A DNA stretch of 64,000 nt from Mesorhizobium huakuii (GCF_030160235.1 NZ_BSNY01000009.1:62001-126000), one strand, 5' to 3'. Positions 38,750 to 47,792 are shown, counted from the first letter of the stretch. Translations and numbers: made by a program. Notes: generated from the sequence alone by a model not told the origin.

Positions 38750-39820
38750 TTGGCGAGCATCATGACGAACGCTGCGGCGTTGACTGCACTTCAAAGCCTC
38801 AACGCCACCAACAAATCGCTTGAGCATACACAGTCGCGAATCTCGACGGGCTACAGGGTCTCCGAGGCCTCCGACAACGCCGCCTACTGGTCGATCGCCA
38901 CGACGATGCGCTCGGACAACCAGGCGCTCTCGACGGTGCAGGATGCGCTCGGCCTCGGCGCCTCGAAGGTCGACACCGCCTATACCGGCATGAACAATGT
39001 TCTGACGTCGATCGGCCAGCTCAAGACCAAGCTGCTTTCCACCATCGGCCAGACGGCTGCCGCGAAGGCAAAGACGCAGACGGAAATCACCACGCTTCAG
39101 GCGCAGATGAAGTCCTTTGCCGATGCCGCCACCTTCTCGGGCTCGAACTACCTTTCGGTGACGTCAACGCAGGTCGCTGCCCCCAATGACGGCGTCCAGG
39201 CCAACGCCAAGATCGTCGCGTCCTTCAATCGCTCCTCCTCCGGCGCCATCTCGCTCGGAACGATCGACATCAATGTCGAGAGCACGAAACTGTTCGACAA
39301 CGGACTTTCCACCGCCGTCAAGAACCAGGGCACGCTCGACCGCACGACCTCCGTATATGCGACAGCGGCCGCCCAGAACCTTTACGACACCGCCTATGCG
39401 GCTGCGATCGCTGGCGGTGGCACGGACATCGCCGCCAACACCGCTGGCCAGACGGCTGCGGGTGCGGTGGTCCCCAGGATCGACAACGTTTCGGCCTTCA
39501 ATCTCGACATCACGGCAGCGGGCGTGACCGACGACATCATCACCCAGATGATCGGCAAGATCGACAAGGTCATGAGCCAGCTGACCGACCAGGCCACCAT
39601 CCTCGGCGCCGCCAAGAGCTCCATCGACCTTCAGAAGACCTTCACCCAGAGCCTGATGGACTCCATCGACCGCGGCGTCGGCCAGCTCGTCGATGCCGAC
39701 ATGAACAAGGAATCGACCCGCCTGCAGGCACTGCAGGTCCAGCAGCAGCTCGGCATCCAGTCGCTGTCGATCGCCAACAGCTCCTCGCAGTCGATACTGT
39801 CGCTGTTCAAGAACGGCTGA
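38750..39820 (+). CDS. flaB: Flagellin (second tandem copy, TTG start)
   Basis: 356 residues. The start is TTG 38750, giving (M)ASIMTNAAALTALQSLNAT as in the first copy, with AAGGAG eight bases upstream; starting at the next ATG would lose the conserved first residues. Both ends match the first flagellin almost exactly, while the middle differs in sequence and is 28 residues longer. The rare TTG start may lower its level relative to the first copy. The symbol follows local order only. Confidence 0.92.
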   Translation: MASIMTNAAALTALQSLNATNKSLEHTQSRISTGYRVSEASDNAAYWSIATTMRSDNQALSTVQDALGLGASKVDTAYTGMNNVLTSIGQLKTKLLSTIGQTAAAKAKTQTEITTLQAQMKSFADAATFSGSNYLSVTSTQVAAPNDGVQANAKIVASFNRSSSGAISLGTIDINVESTKLFDNGLSTAVKNQGTLDRTTSVYATAAAQNLYDTAYAAAIAGGGTDIAANTAGQTAAGAVVPRIDNVSAFNLDITAAGVTDDIITQMIGKIDKVMSQLTDQATILGAAKSSIDLQKTFTQSLMDSIDRGVGQLVDADMNKESTRLQALQVQQQLGIQSLSIANSSSQSILSLFKNG

Positions 39821-39859
39821 TCCGGCCGTAGCTGGCAGACACTGCTTCCTCCAATTCAC

Positions 39860-39893
39860 GGGCCGCGCCGCAAGCGCGGCCCGATTTCATTTT
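39860..39893 (+). terminator. Rho-independent terminator of the second flagellin gene
   Basis: GGGCCGCGC (39860-39868) and GCGCGGCCC (39874-39882) form a 9-bp stem with loop CGCAA, followed by a T-rich stretch (GATTTCATTTT). Its last bases overlap the fliF promoter motif. Confidence 0.85.
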
Positions 39894-39914
39894 CGCACAA
39901 GCTTCGAGGGCTAG
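39887..39914 (+). promoter_or_regulatory. fliF promoter: TCAT-N7-CAAG-N9-CTAG motif
   Basis: TCAT at 39887-39890, CAAG at 39898-39901 inside CGCACAAG, and CTAG at 39911-39914. The first half-site is degenerate because it lies in the terminator's T-rich tail. The fliF start follows 37 bases later. Confidence 0.6.
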
Positions 39915-39951
39915 TGTTCCGGCGGACAATCATGCTGGGAGTCGCTCTATC

Positions 39952-41601
39952 GTGCCGGAACAGATCCAGAGCATCATCTCGAATCTCCGCGGTTTTGGCG
40001 TGAAGCGCCTCGCCATGCTGGCGGGCATCGCCGTTCTGGTGATGGGCGTCATCGGAATCGCCTCGGTCTATCTCAACCGCCCGGCCTACGACACGCTCTA
40101 TGTCGGGCTCGACCGCTCCGACGTGAACCAGATCGGCCTGGTGCTGGGCGAGGCCGGCATCGGCTTCGACGTCGGCGCCGACGGAACCTCGGTTCTGGTG
40201 CCGGCCGGCACCACGGCGCAGGCGCGCATGCTGCTTGCCGAAAAGGGCCTGCCGACCAGCGCCAATGCCGGCTACGAGCTATTCGACAATGTCGGCGCGA
40301 TGGGCCTGACCTCGTTCATGCAGCAGATCACCCGCGTGCGTGCGCTCGAAGGCGAGATCGCCCGCACCATCCAGTCCATATCGGGCATCAAGGCGGCACG
40401 CGTCCACATCGTCATGTCCGAGCGCGCCAATTTCCGCCGCGACGAACAGCAGCCCTCGGCATCGGTGGTCATCCGCTATGCCGGCATCGACGCCGAGAAA
40501 AGCGCCCAGTCGATCCGCCATCTCGTCGCCGCCGCCGTGCCCGGCCTGTCGGCCGACAAGGTGACGGTGCTTGATTCCAACGGCAACCTGCTGGCCGCCG
40601 GCGATGATCCCTCCAACACCAGTGCTGCCCGCACGCTCGGCGTCGAGCAGACCGTGGAGGCGCAGATCGGCGACAACATCCGCCGCGCGCTCACCCCCTA
40701 TCTCGGGCCCGACAATTTCCGCGCCAGCGTCAAGGCCGAGGTCAATACGGACACCCGCCAGACCGAAGAGACGATCTTCGATCCGAATTCACGCGTCGAG
40801 CGCTCGGTGCAGTCGGTGCGCGCCAATGAGAACAGCAACCAGAAGCAGGCCTCGACCCCGGCCAGCGTCGAACAGAACCTGCCGGAGACCCAGGCGACCA
40901 GCACCGAGGGTCCGCAAACCACCTCGGCGAACGACCGCAAGGAAGAGATCACCAATTACGAGATCAACTCCAAGAAGATCGCCACCGTCTCCAACGGCTA
41001 CACCGTCACCAAGATGTCGATCGCCGTCGTCGTCAACCAGGACCGGCTGAAGGCGATCCTGGGCAAGGACGCAACACCGGAGCAGATCGCCAAGCGCGTC
41101 GCCGAGATCCAGAAGATGGTCACGTCGGCCACCGGCCTCGACGACAAGCGCGGCGACGTCATCGACGTCTCGGCGGTCGAGTTCATCGACGGGCTGGACG
41201 GCGAAGCGATCCCGCAGGCTGGAATGCTGGATTCCATCGGCCAGCACGCCGGCACGCTGATCAACGCCGGCGCCTTCATCGTCGTGGTGTTCCTGGTGGC
41301 CTTCTTCGGCCTGCGGCCGATGGCGGCCGCGCTGACGGCAAGAGCGACGCCCGCTTTGTCGGGCCCGAACTTCGATGAAGTCCAGCGGTCGCTGCCGACC
41401 CCTGAGGCTGCTGCTTCCGCCGATGCGGGCGCCGCCGTCGGCACCTTGCCCGGCTCGCGGCCGGGCACCAATCCGCTCGATGATCTTCGCCAGAAGATCA
41501 GGCCAGCGCCACAGGAGCGCCTTGCCCGCATGGTCGACCTCAACGAGGAGCGCACAGCGCAGATCCTGCGCAAATGGGCGGCCCAGGAAGTCGCGGCGTA
41601 A
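39952..41601 (+). CDS. fliF: Flagellar MS-ring protein FliF
   Basis: 549 residues from GTG 39952, with GGGAG ten bases upstream. N-terminal membrane segment (LAMLAGIAVLVMGVIGIASV), ring-building YscJ/FliF domain (NRPAYDTLYVGLDRSDVNQI, then MQQITRVRALEGEIARTIQS), a second membrane segment (GTLINAGAFIVVVFLVAFFG) and a C-terminal FliG-binding tail (LARMVDLNEERTAQILRKWA). Basal-body foundation ring. In Sinorhizobium fliF lies before visN; here it follows the flagellins. Confidence 0.95.
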   Translation: MPEQIQSIISNLRGFGVKRLAMLAGIAVLVMGVIGIASVYLNRPAYDTLYVGLDRSDVNQIGLVLGEAGIGFDVGADGTSVLVPAGTTAQARMLLAEKGLPTSANAGYELFDNVGAMGLTSFMQQITRVRALEGEIARTIQSISGIKAARVHIVMSERANFRRDEQQPSASVVIRYAGIDAEKSAQSIRHLVAAAVPGLSADKVTVLDSNGNLLAAGDDPSNTSAARTLGVEQTVEAQIGDNIRRALTPYLGPDNFRASVKAEVNTDTRQTEETIFDPNSRVERSVQSVRANENSNQKQASTPASVEQNLPETQATSTEGPQTTSANDRKEEITNYEINSKKIATVSNGYTVTKMSIAVVVNQDRLKAILGKDATPEQIAKRVAEIQKMVTSATGLDDKRGDVIDVSAVEFIDGLDGEAIPQAGMLDSIGQHAGTLINAGAFIVVVFLVAFFGLRPMAAALTARATPALSGPNFDEVQRSLPTPEAAASADAGAAVGTLPGSRPGTNPLDDLRQKIRPAPQERLARMVDLNEERTAQILRKWAAQEVAA

Positions 41602-41604
41602 ACC

Positions 41605-42225
41605 ATGGCCTCCGCAGCCCTTTTCGATCTTCTCCCTGATTTCGGTACGCGCGCGCCGCGCGTGAGCCAGCCCCAGGCCGCGTCCGACCACAAGCCGGAA
41701 GCATCCGCACCGCAGGCCGATATCGGCACGCTGATCGCCGAGGCGGTTGCCCAGGCGGAGGCAGCGCTGGCGGAACGGCTTGTCGCTGCCCATGACGCGG
41801 CGCTGGAAGCGGAGCGCCAGGCGAATGCCGAGGAAGCCAGGGTTTTCCTGGAAAGCTTCGGCGGCGATATCGGCAAGGCGGTCTCGCTGCGCGTCGACGC
41901 CATGGAGACGCGCGTCACGGACCTTGTCACCGCCACGGTCGCCCGCATCATCGGCGGCATTGTCAGCGACGACCTGCAGAAGCGCTCGATCGAAGCGCTT
42001 GCCGGCGCGGTTCGCGAAGCCGTCGGCGATGAAGAAGCGGTGCGTATAGCCGTCCGCGGGCCGCTGTCGCTGTTCGAGACGCTCAAGGCATCGCTTGGGC
42101 CACGCGCTGCAAATCTCGACTTCGTCGAGGCGCCAGGCTTCGACCTGACCGTGACCATTGACGAGGCCGTGTTCGAGACACGCATCGCCGAATGGTCGGC
42201 GACCCTTTCCGAGGTCTTGTCATGA
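41605..42225 (+). CDS. FliH-like flagellar export regulator
   Basis: 206 residues with no membrane segment. N-terminal third is variable; the middle is an Ala/Glu-rich helix (EAVAQAEAALAERLVAAHDA); the C-terminal part has the FliH/HrpE-like pattern ATVARIIGGIVSDDLQKRSI, then IRGP-like VAVRGPLSLFETLKASLGP and a last helix ending in LSEVLS. FliH binds FliI and holds it to the export gate; rhizobial versions are hard to recognise by sequence. Position, between fliF and motB, supports it. Three bases after fliF and overlapping motB by ATGA. Confidence 0.65.
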   Translation: MASAALFDLLPDFGTRAPRVSQPQAASDHKPEASAPQADIGTLIAEAVAQAEAALAERLVAAHDAALEAERQANAEEARVFLESFGGDIGKAVSLRVDAMETRVTDLVTATVARIIGGIVSDDLQKRSIEALAGAVREAVGDEEAVRIAVRGPLSLFETLKASLGPRAANLDFVEAPGFDLTVTIDEAVFETRIAEWSATLSEVLS

Positions 42226-43631
42226 GTGTCGTCGACGCCGATCACGGCAGGCACGAGATCATCATCGTGCGGCGGGCACATGACGACCACGACGAGGGCC
42301 ATCACGGCGGCGTCTGGAAGATCGCCTTCGCCGACTTCATGACCGCCATGATGTGCTTCTTCCTGGTCATGTGGCTGATCAACGCCGCCAATGAACAGAC
42401 CAAGGCGGCCGTCGCCAGCTACTTCAACCCGGTCAAGCTCGTCGACCGCGAGTCGAGCCGCAAGGGCCTTGAGGATCTCGGCAATGGGCCGCGCGCGGTC
42501 GGGATGACGACCGACGACCCTCAGGAGGCGACAAAAAAGTCTGGACAGGACGGCATCGGCGCGGCGGGCTCATCCAACCGCAAGCAGGACAAGCAGGAGC
42601 CGAACAAGGCAGAGCAGTCGGATGAGCATCTGTTCGCCGACCCCTACGCCGTGCTCTCCGAAATCGCCACCGACACCGGCGTCATGCAGAATGTCAGCCA
42701 GAAGGGCGATGGCGGCGCGCAAAGCGCCGGGCCGGCGACGGGCGCCTCGGGCGGCGCGTCCTACCGCGATCCCTTCGAGCCGGACTTCTGGTCGCAGCAG
42801 GTGGCTACGCCCGCCGCCGAGGCGAGTGCCCAGCGCCCCAAGATCGAGGGCGATCCACTCAAGCCAGGCGACAAGGCCGCCGAGACGCAGGTCGCCAAGG
42901 TCAAGGCCGTGCCGCCGGCGCCACCCGTCAAGGATGCCCCGCTCGAGCCCCTGGCCGGGGACGGCAAGGACGCCGCCGCGACGATGGCCAAGGCCGGCGA
43001 AGTCAAGGCCGGCGAAACCAGGGCCGGCGAAACCAAGGCCAGTGGAGCCAAGGCCGGCGATGCCAAGGCCGGAGACAGCAAGGCCATAGCTGCCGCCAAG
43101 GCGGATGCCGCGGCCGCCGCGCAAGAGACGACCGCGCCTGAAGCCGGGGAGAAGCCGCCGACTGCTGCTGCCGTGCAGGCGGCCGCCGATGTCAAGCAAC
43201 AGCTGGCCGAAGCCTTCAAGCCCGGCGACAAGCTGCACGACGGCGTCTCGGTCGAAGCCACCGACAAGGGCGTCGTCATCTCGATCACCGACCAGCTCGA
43301 TTTCGGCATGTTCGAAGTCGGATCGGCGGTGCCGAGCCGCGAACTGGTGCTGGCGATGGAAAAGATCGGCCGCATCGTCAACAGCCAGAAGGGCACCATC
43401 AGCATCAACGGCCACACCGATGCGCGCCCCTTCCGGAGCGCCAGCTACGACAATTGGCGGCTGTCGACGGCGCGCGCGCATTCCGCCTACTACATGCTCG
43501 TGCGCGGCGGCGTCGACGAACGCCGCATCACCGAGGTCGCCGGCTTCGCCGACCGCCAGCCGAAGGATCCGGCCGATCCCCTGTCGGCGGCCAACCGCCG
43601 CATCGAGATCCTGATGGCGACCGGCGGATGA
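42222..43631 (+). CDS. motB: Flagellar motor protein MotB with long linker
   Basis: 469 residues from ATG 42222. The single membrane helix contains the proton-carrying Asp 38 in FADFMTAMMCFFLVMWLINA. A long periplasmic linker rich in Ala, Lys and Glu follows, then an OmpA-like peptidoglycan-binding domain (DQLDFGMFEVGSAVPSRELV, GTISINGHTDARPF, AANRRIEILMATGG). Rhizobial MotB is longer than enterobacterial MotB and its extra loop contacts MotC. The linker has six tandem 15-bp units. Overlaps the FliH-like gene and motC. Confidence 0.95.
   Translation: MSVVDADHGRHEIIIVRRAHDDHDEGHHGGVWKIAFADFMTAMMCFFLVMWLINAANEQTKAAVASYFNPVKLVDRESSRKGLEDLGNGPRAVGMTTDDPQEATKKSGQDGIGAAGSSNRKQDKQEPNKAEQSDEHLFADPYAVLSEIATDTGVMQNVSQKGDGGAQSAGPATGASGGASYRDPFEPDFWSQQVATPAAEASAQRPKIEGDPLKPGDKAAETQVAKVKAVPPAPPVKDAPLEPLAGDGKDAAATMAKAGEVKAGETRAGETKASGAKAGDAKAGDSKAIAAAKADAAAAAQETTAPEAGEKPPTAAAVQAAADVKQQLAEAFKPGDKLHDGVSVEATDKGVVISITDQLDFGMFEVGSAVPSRELVLAMEKIGRIVNSQKGTISINGHTDARPFRSASYDNWRLSTARAHSAYYMLVRGGVDERRITEVAGFADRQPKDPADPLSAANRRIEILMATGG
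42990..43079 (+). repeat. Six tandem 15-bp units in the motB linker
   Basis: Units begin at 42990, 43005, 43020, 43035, 43050 and 43065, and encode KAGEV, KAGET, RAGET, KASGA, KAGDA and KAGDS. The unit core is AAGGCCGGCGA. Slippage here would change linker length in five-residue steps without a frameshift. Confidence 0.85.
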
Positions 43632-45001
43632 AGCGGGCGGCCGTCACCAGCCGGCTGATGGGCCTGTTGCTGCTGGCAGCCGGATATCCTTCGGCCGGCT
43701 TCGCCCAGGACACGCTGCAGCCCTACCAGCTGGTGCGTTCGCTGCAGCTGGTCCAGGACCGCATCGCCGCCGGCGATCACGCCGCGATGCCGATGCAGGC
43801 CAAGCTGCTCGAGATGATCGATACTCGGCTGCGCGAAGCGAATGCGGAGGACTTCAAGGACCCCAAGAATTTTCGCGCGCTCCTGGTCTACGGCATGAGC
43901 GGCGGCAATCCGGTGACCGTCGAGGCGGCGGTTTCTCGTGCCAAGTCCGTGGATGCCCAGGACCTCTCAATCGCCAAGGGCGTCATAAACTATCTGGTTG
44001 GCCGGCCCACTGGCGCAATTGAAGTCTTGAAGCCAATCGATCCTATGACGCTGCCCAGCGACCTCGGCGCTTTTCTTGCCTTGGTCAAAGGATCGCTGAT
44101 GGCGACGGACGACCCGGTGATGGCGCTCACACTGCTCGATGAGGCCAAGCTGCTCAGCCCTGGCACACTGGTCGAGGAAGCGGCCCTGCGGCGCTCGGTC
44201 GGCATCGCCGTGACCCGAGGCGATGCGGCACGGTTCGCACGTGCCTCCACCCAATATGTCGAGCGCTATCTCTACTCGCCCTATGCCAGTCAGTTCGCCG
44301 ATTCATTCGTCTCCGGCGTCATCACGCTGCACATGTCGATCAGCCAGGACAAGCTCGCCGATATCACCTCGATGATGGATCCCGAGCGCGAGAAAGTAAT
44401 CTATCTGCGCATCGCCCGCCGCGCCGCGATCGACGGCCTCAGCGAATTGTCGGCCTTCGCGTCTGCGCGGGCCGAGCAGGGCCGCGACGGCAACACCAAT
44501 CAGGGCGATCCGCGCGCCCAGCTGTACTCGAGCCTGTCCACGGTGACTTCCGGTACGATCGAAGACGTGCGCACCAAGCTCGGCAAGATCGACCGCAGCA
44601 AGCTGTCGGACGGTGACCGTGCCCTGCTCGACGCCGCTCAGGCGATTGCGGGTGAAGTGGTGGCGCCGCCTGCTTCCCTTCCGGCCGCGGCTCCGGCGCC
44701 TGCGTCCCTTGTACCACAGCCCAAATCCGAGATCGCCGCCACGCAGGCCGCCGACGCGGCCGGCTTGCCACCCGTCGAGGGTGCCGTCTCCGAACAGCCC
44801 GCCATTGCGCCATCCGGCGGGACAGTGGCCGCTGCGCCGAACGCGCCGGCGCCTTCAGCCGAGGCGGCAACGGTCCTGCCGGCATCGGCGCCTGCAACCG
44901 CTGCGGGTCCCGACACGACCGATCCGACCGACGCCGCCATGATGAAAACCCGTCGACAGCTCGACCTGATCGACCAGATGCTTGGAGCCGCCCCGAAATG
45001 A
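43628..45001 (+). CDS. motC: Periplasmic motor protein MotC
   Basis: 457 residues from ATG 43628, overlapping the motB stop; the frame extends to 43454 inside motB and that part is rejected. Signal peptide ends near PSAGFA-QD. The body has the family pattern PYQLVRSLQLVQDRIAAGDH and FRALLVYGMSGGNPVTVEAA, followed by helical TPR-like repeats and a Pro/Ala-rich tail ending in LDLIDQMLGAAPK. In Sinorhizobium MotC binds the periplasmic part of MotB and is needed for rotation. Confidence 0.9.
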   Translation: MKRAAVTSRLMGLLLLAAGYPSAGFAQDTLQPYQLVRSLQLVQDRIAAGDHAAMPMQAKLLEMIDTRLREANAEDFKDPKNFRALLVYGMSGGNPVTVEAAVSRAKSVDAQDLSIAKGVINYLVGRPTGAIEVLKPIDPMTLPSDLGAFLALVKGSLMATDDPVMALTLLDEAKLLSPGTLVEEAALRRSVGIAVTRGDAARFARASTQYVERYLYSPYASQFADSFVSGVITLHMSISQDKLADITSMMDPEREKVIYLRIARRAAIDGLSELSAFASARAEQGRDGNTNQGDPRAQLYSSLSTVTSGTIEDVRTKLGKIDRSKLSDGDRALLDAAQAIAGEVVAPPASLPAAAPAPASLVPQPKSEIAATQAADAAGLPPVEGAVSEQPAIAPSGGTVAAAPNAPAPSAEAATVLPASAPATAAGPDTTDPTDAAMMKTRRQLDLIDQMLGAAPK

Positions 45002-46371
45002 CCCCCAGCCTCGGTCCGGCCTTGCCAGGATTTACCGCCGCGCGCACGGCGGAGCAGCCGGCCGCGCCCGGCAAGAAGGATGATGCCGGTTTCGGCAAGA
45101 TGGTGCATGGCCGCGCAGGCCAGTCGGACAAGCAGCCGGCCACCGAGGCCGGCGGGCGCGATCCGCGCTGGAGCAAGCTCGCCGCCGGCCTTGCGGCACA
45201 GGCAGGCGAGGACGAGCCGATGCCGACCGGCGAGGTGAGGACCGCGCCCACCAGATCGACGGCAGCAAAATCCATGAAGGACGGCAAGGACGTCGGGGCG
45301 GACAAGGACGCCGATAACGAAACAGCCGCGACCGACACCGGCGCAATGCCGCTCGACGATCATCTGCCTTTGCTGATGGCGTTTCATGACCTGCGCCATT
45401 TCTCGACATCGGCCAAGTCAGCCGACGCCAGCGTGGCCGGACAGGAACCGACGCCTGACGGGCAGCTCCTGTCGAAAGCCTATCGCGCGACATCCGCCGC
45501 CGGGCACGACGACCTCGAACCAATGCCGAAGCCTGAGCGGGTCTCACTCGTCGACGGGCCGCTGACAAAGCTCGAGTCCGTCCGCAACGCAAGCGCCGGC
45601 ACTGGCGCGCCACGGCGTGACAATGCAATCGCCGCTGGCCCGCTGCCCGAGACGACAACCGCCGATGGGCCGGGCGTCGAACCGAAGCAGGCGGCGCCGC
45701 AGCTGAAGTCCATCGCCGACGTTCAGTCCTCGTTGCGGTCGGAGCCAGGAAAACAGCTCTCGGCCCAGGCGCGCGTCGACGTGGTTTCCGAGCGCAGCTT
45801 CCCTGCCCCGCCGCAGGCGCCGATGAGCCAGGCAGCACTCAACGTAATCAACGCCGTAGCGGCCGATGTTGGCACGAAGCAGGCGTTTTCGGCAGCCTCC
45901 GCGACCACCCAGATGGCTGGCTCTGTTGCCGTTCCGACACATGTGTTGAAGATCGAACTTCACCCGGCCGAACTGGGCATGGTCACCGCCCATCTTCGCC
46001 TCTCGGGAGAACAACTCTCGATTGAATTGAAGCCCGAAACACACGACGCCTACCGCCGGCTTTCCAGCGACAGCGAGGCAATCGTCAAGTCGCTGCGCGG
46101 GCTGGGCTTCGAGGTTGATAAGGTCACCATCATGCAACCTTCGGTAGCCGTTCCGGCTGCAACCCGGGCGGATGCAACCGCCTCGCTCACTACCGCGCCT
46201 GGCCGCGACCAGTCCGCCTTTCAGCCCGGAAACTCCAGCGGCGGCAACAATGGAGCCGGCGGCCAGCAACCGGGCCAGCAGCCCGCAAGGGGTAATCATG
46301 ATGACGCGCAAGCCCACGGCCGCGCCGCTTCGCCATCTCGCGAGCGCGCTGGCGGCGATATGTTTATCTAG
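44998..46371 (+). CDS. fliK: Flagellar hook-length control protein FliK (MotD-type)
   Basis: 457 residues, largely low-complexity and disordered up to about residue 300. The conserved C-terminal FliK domain follows: LKIELHPAELGMVTAHLRLS, GEQLSIELKPETHDAYRRLS and SLRGLGFEVDKVTIMQ. This protein, formerly MotD in rhizobia, measures hook length and switches export specificity with FlhB. Its start overlaps motC by ATGA and its last 74 bases overlap the lytic transglycosylase gene in another frame. Confidence 0.88.
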   Translation: MTPSLGPALPGFTAARTAEQPAAPGKKDDAGFGKMVHGRAGQSDKQPATEAGGRDPRWSKLAAGLAAQAGEDEPMPTGEVRTAPTRSTAAKSMKDGKDVGADKDADNETAATDTGAMPLDDHLPLLMAFHDLRHFSTSAKSADASVAGQEPTPDGQLLSKAYRATSAAGHDDLEPMPKPERVSLVDGPLTKLESVRNASAGTGAPRRDNAIAAGPLPETTTADGPGVEPKQAAPQLKSIADVQSSLRSEPGKQLSAQARVDVVSERSFPAPPQAPMSQAALNVINAVAADVGTKQAFSAASATTQMAGSVAVPTHVLKIELHPAELGMVTAHLRLSGEQLSIELKPETHDAYRRLSSDSEAIVKSLRGLGFEVDKVTIMQPSVAVPAATRADATASLTTAPGRDQSAFQPGNSSGGNNGAGGQQPGQQPARGNHDDAQAHGRAASPSRERAGGDMFI

Positions 46372-46888
46372 CCTCGCCAACGCCGCCCTCGCCGCCACCA
46401 ATCCCTGCGAGCCCGAGATCCTGCGCGCCGCCGACCGCTATGGCGTGCCCGCCGGTATCCTCTATGCCGTCGGCCTGACCGAGACGGGCAACAAAGGCAG
46501 CCTTCAGCCCAACGCATTGAATATAGAAGGAAAAGCGGTCTTCCCGAGAAGCCGCGCCGAAGCGCTTGCCGCCTTCGCCAATGCGCAGCGCGAGGGCAAG
46601 ACGCTGATCGATCTCGGCTGCATGCAGATCAACCACCACTATCATTCCTCGCACTTCCGCAGCGTCGAGGACATGCTCGACCCGCGCCAGAACGTCGACT
46701 ACGCGGCGCGCTTCCTGGCCAGTCTCCATGCCCGCCACGAGACCTGGTCGATGGCCGTCGCCCGCTACCATGCCGGCCCCGACAACGACCCGGCACAGAA
46801 GGTCTATGTCTGCAGGGTGATCGCCAACATGGTTGCCACCGGTTTCGGCAAATGGACAACCAACGCCCGCGCCTTCTGCAACCCGTAA
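46298..46888 (+). CDS. Lytic transglycosylase, flagellar operon
   Basis: 196 residues from ATG 46298 (AGGGG five bases upstream, eight from the next ATG at 46301). Signal peptide through LSSLANAALA. SLT fold motifs are present: catalytic Glu in VGLTETGNKGS, GCMQINHHYH, and YHAGPDNDPAQKVYVCRVIA. Such enzymes cut peptidoglycan to let the rod cross the wall. Because it lacks a FlgJ partner in this window it may do that job here. It overlaps fliK by 74 bases. Confidence 0.87.
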   Translation: MMTRKPTAAPLRHLASALAAICLSSLANAALAATNPCEPEILRAADRYGVPAGILYAVGLTETGNKGSLQPNALNIEGKAVFPRSRAEALAAFANAQREGKTLIDLGCMQINHHYHSSHFRSVEDMLDPRQNVDYAARFLASLHARHETWSMAVARYHAGPDNDPAQKVYVCRVIANMVATGFGKWTTNARAFCNP

Positions 46889-46912
46889 GCGTATCTTCTG
46901 CTCCTGATACGC
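46889..46912 (+). terminator. Candidate terminator after the lytic transglycosylase
   Basis: GCGTATC (46889-46895) and GATACGC (46906-46912) form a 7-bp stem with a ten-base loop directly after the stop codon. There is no T tract, so factor-assisted termination or RNA stabilisation is possible. Confidence 0.45.
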
Positions 46913-47111
46913 CCGTCGCGCCGCTCCGGGGTTGCCGTTTTGACTTACCCGGAACTTCCCCTCGCAAGCATATCTGGCTGCACGCTAATGCAACCGGCAC
47001 GATTCCAGACTCCCAAGAAACTAGTTACAAGAAATGACGGTTGTTCAGGATTCCCACCAGCGGTTACGCCTTTCCCCACGGGGCAAATGTGCTGATTCGG
47101 AGGCGGGGCCG

Positions 47112-47780
47112 ATGATCGTGATCGTTGACGAGCGAGAGCTCGTAACTGAGGGATACAATTCACTTTTTGATCGCGAGGGCGTCGCCTGCGCGGGCTTCGC
47201 GCCCGGCGAATTCGGCGAGTGGGTCAACTCGGCCGCCGACACCGACCTGCGATCGGTGCGGGCATTCCTCATCGGCGACTGCCGCGACGGCGCCATCTCT
47301 CCGCGCCAGATCCGCGACCGCACCGGCGCTCCGGTCATTGCGCTCAGCGAGCAGCATTCACTGGAAAACACGCTGCGGTTGTTCGAGAGCGGCGTCGACG
47401 ATGTCATCCGCAAGCCCGTCCACATCAGAGAGATCCTGGCCCGCATCACCGCCATCCGCCGCCGCGCCCATGAGGATGTCGCCTACACCGAGATCGGCGC
47501 CATGCGCATCTTCATGGACGGCCGCGACCCCGAGATCGACGGCCAGCCGCTGCCCTTGCCGCGCCGCGAACGCCGCATCCTCGAATATCTGGCGAGCAAC
47601 CGCGGCCGGCGCGTCACCAAGACCCAGGTCTTCAACGCCATCTACGGCATCTTCGACGAAGAGGTCGAGGAGAACGTGGTGGAGAGCCACATCAGCAAAT
47701 TGCGCAAGAAGCTGCGCGAGAAGCTGGGCACCGACCCGATCGATTCCAAACGCTTCCTCGGCTACCGGCTCGTCTTCTGA
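47112..47780 (+). CDS. ftcR: OmpR-type flagellar activator FtcR (Rem)
   Basis: 222 residues from ATG 47112, preceded by GGAGG. An earlier in-frame ATG adds 26 residues absent from relatives, which begin MIVxVDERxLV. Receiver domain residues D6/E7, D56 (LIGDCRDG), S79 and K101 (RKPVH) are present. The C-terminal winged helix has [20 protein letters not shown] and [18 protein letters not shown], the PhoB/OmpR recognition helix. FtcR/Rem is the second-tier activator, switched on by VisNR. The 223-bp upstream region contains a TTGACT (46940) but no matching -10 and no copy of the six-promoter motif. Confidence 0.93.
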   Translation: MIVIVDERELVTEGYNSLFDREGVACAGFAPGEFGEWVNSAADTDLRSVRAFLIGDCRDGAISPRQIRDRTGAPVIALSEQHSLENTLRLFESGVDDVIRKPVHIREILARITAIRRRAHEDVAYTEIGAMRIFMDGRDPEIDGQPLPLPRRERRILEYLASNRGRRVTKTQVFNAIYGIFDEEVEENVVESHISKLRKKLREKLGTDPIDSKRFLGYRLVF

Positions 47781-47792
47781 TGCCGCGTCGCG

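Noticed and set aside
46940-46968. ftcR promoter with -35 TTGACT
   Set aside because: No acceptable -10 at 16-18 bp, so only the -35-like string was noted.
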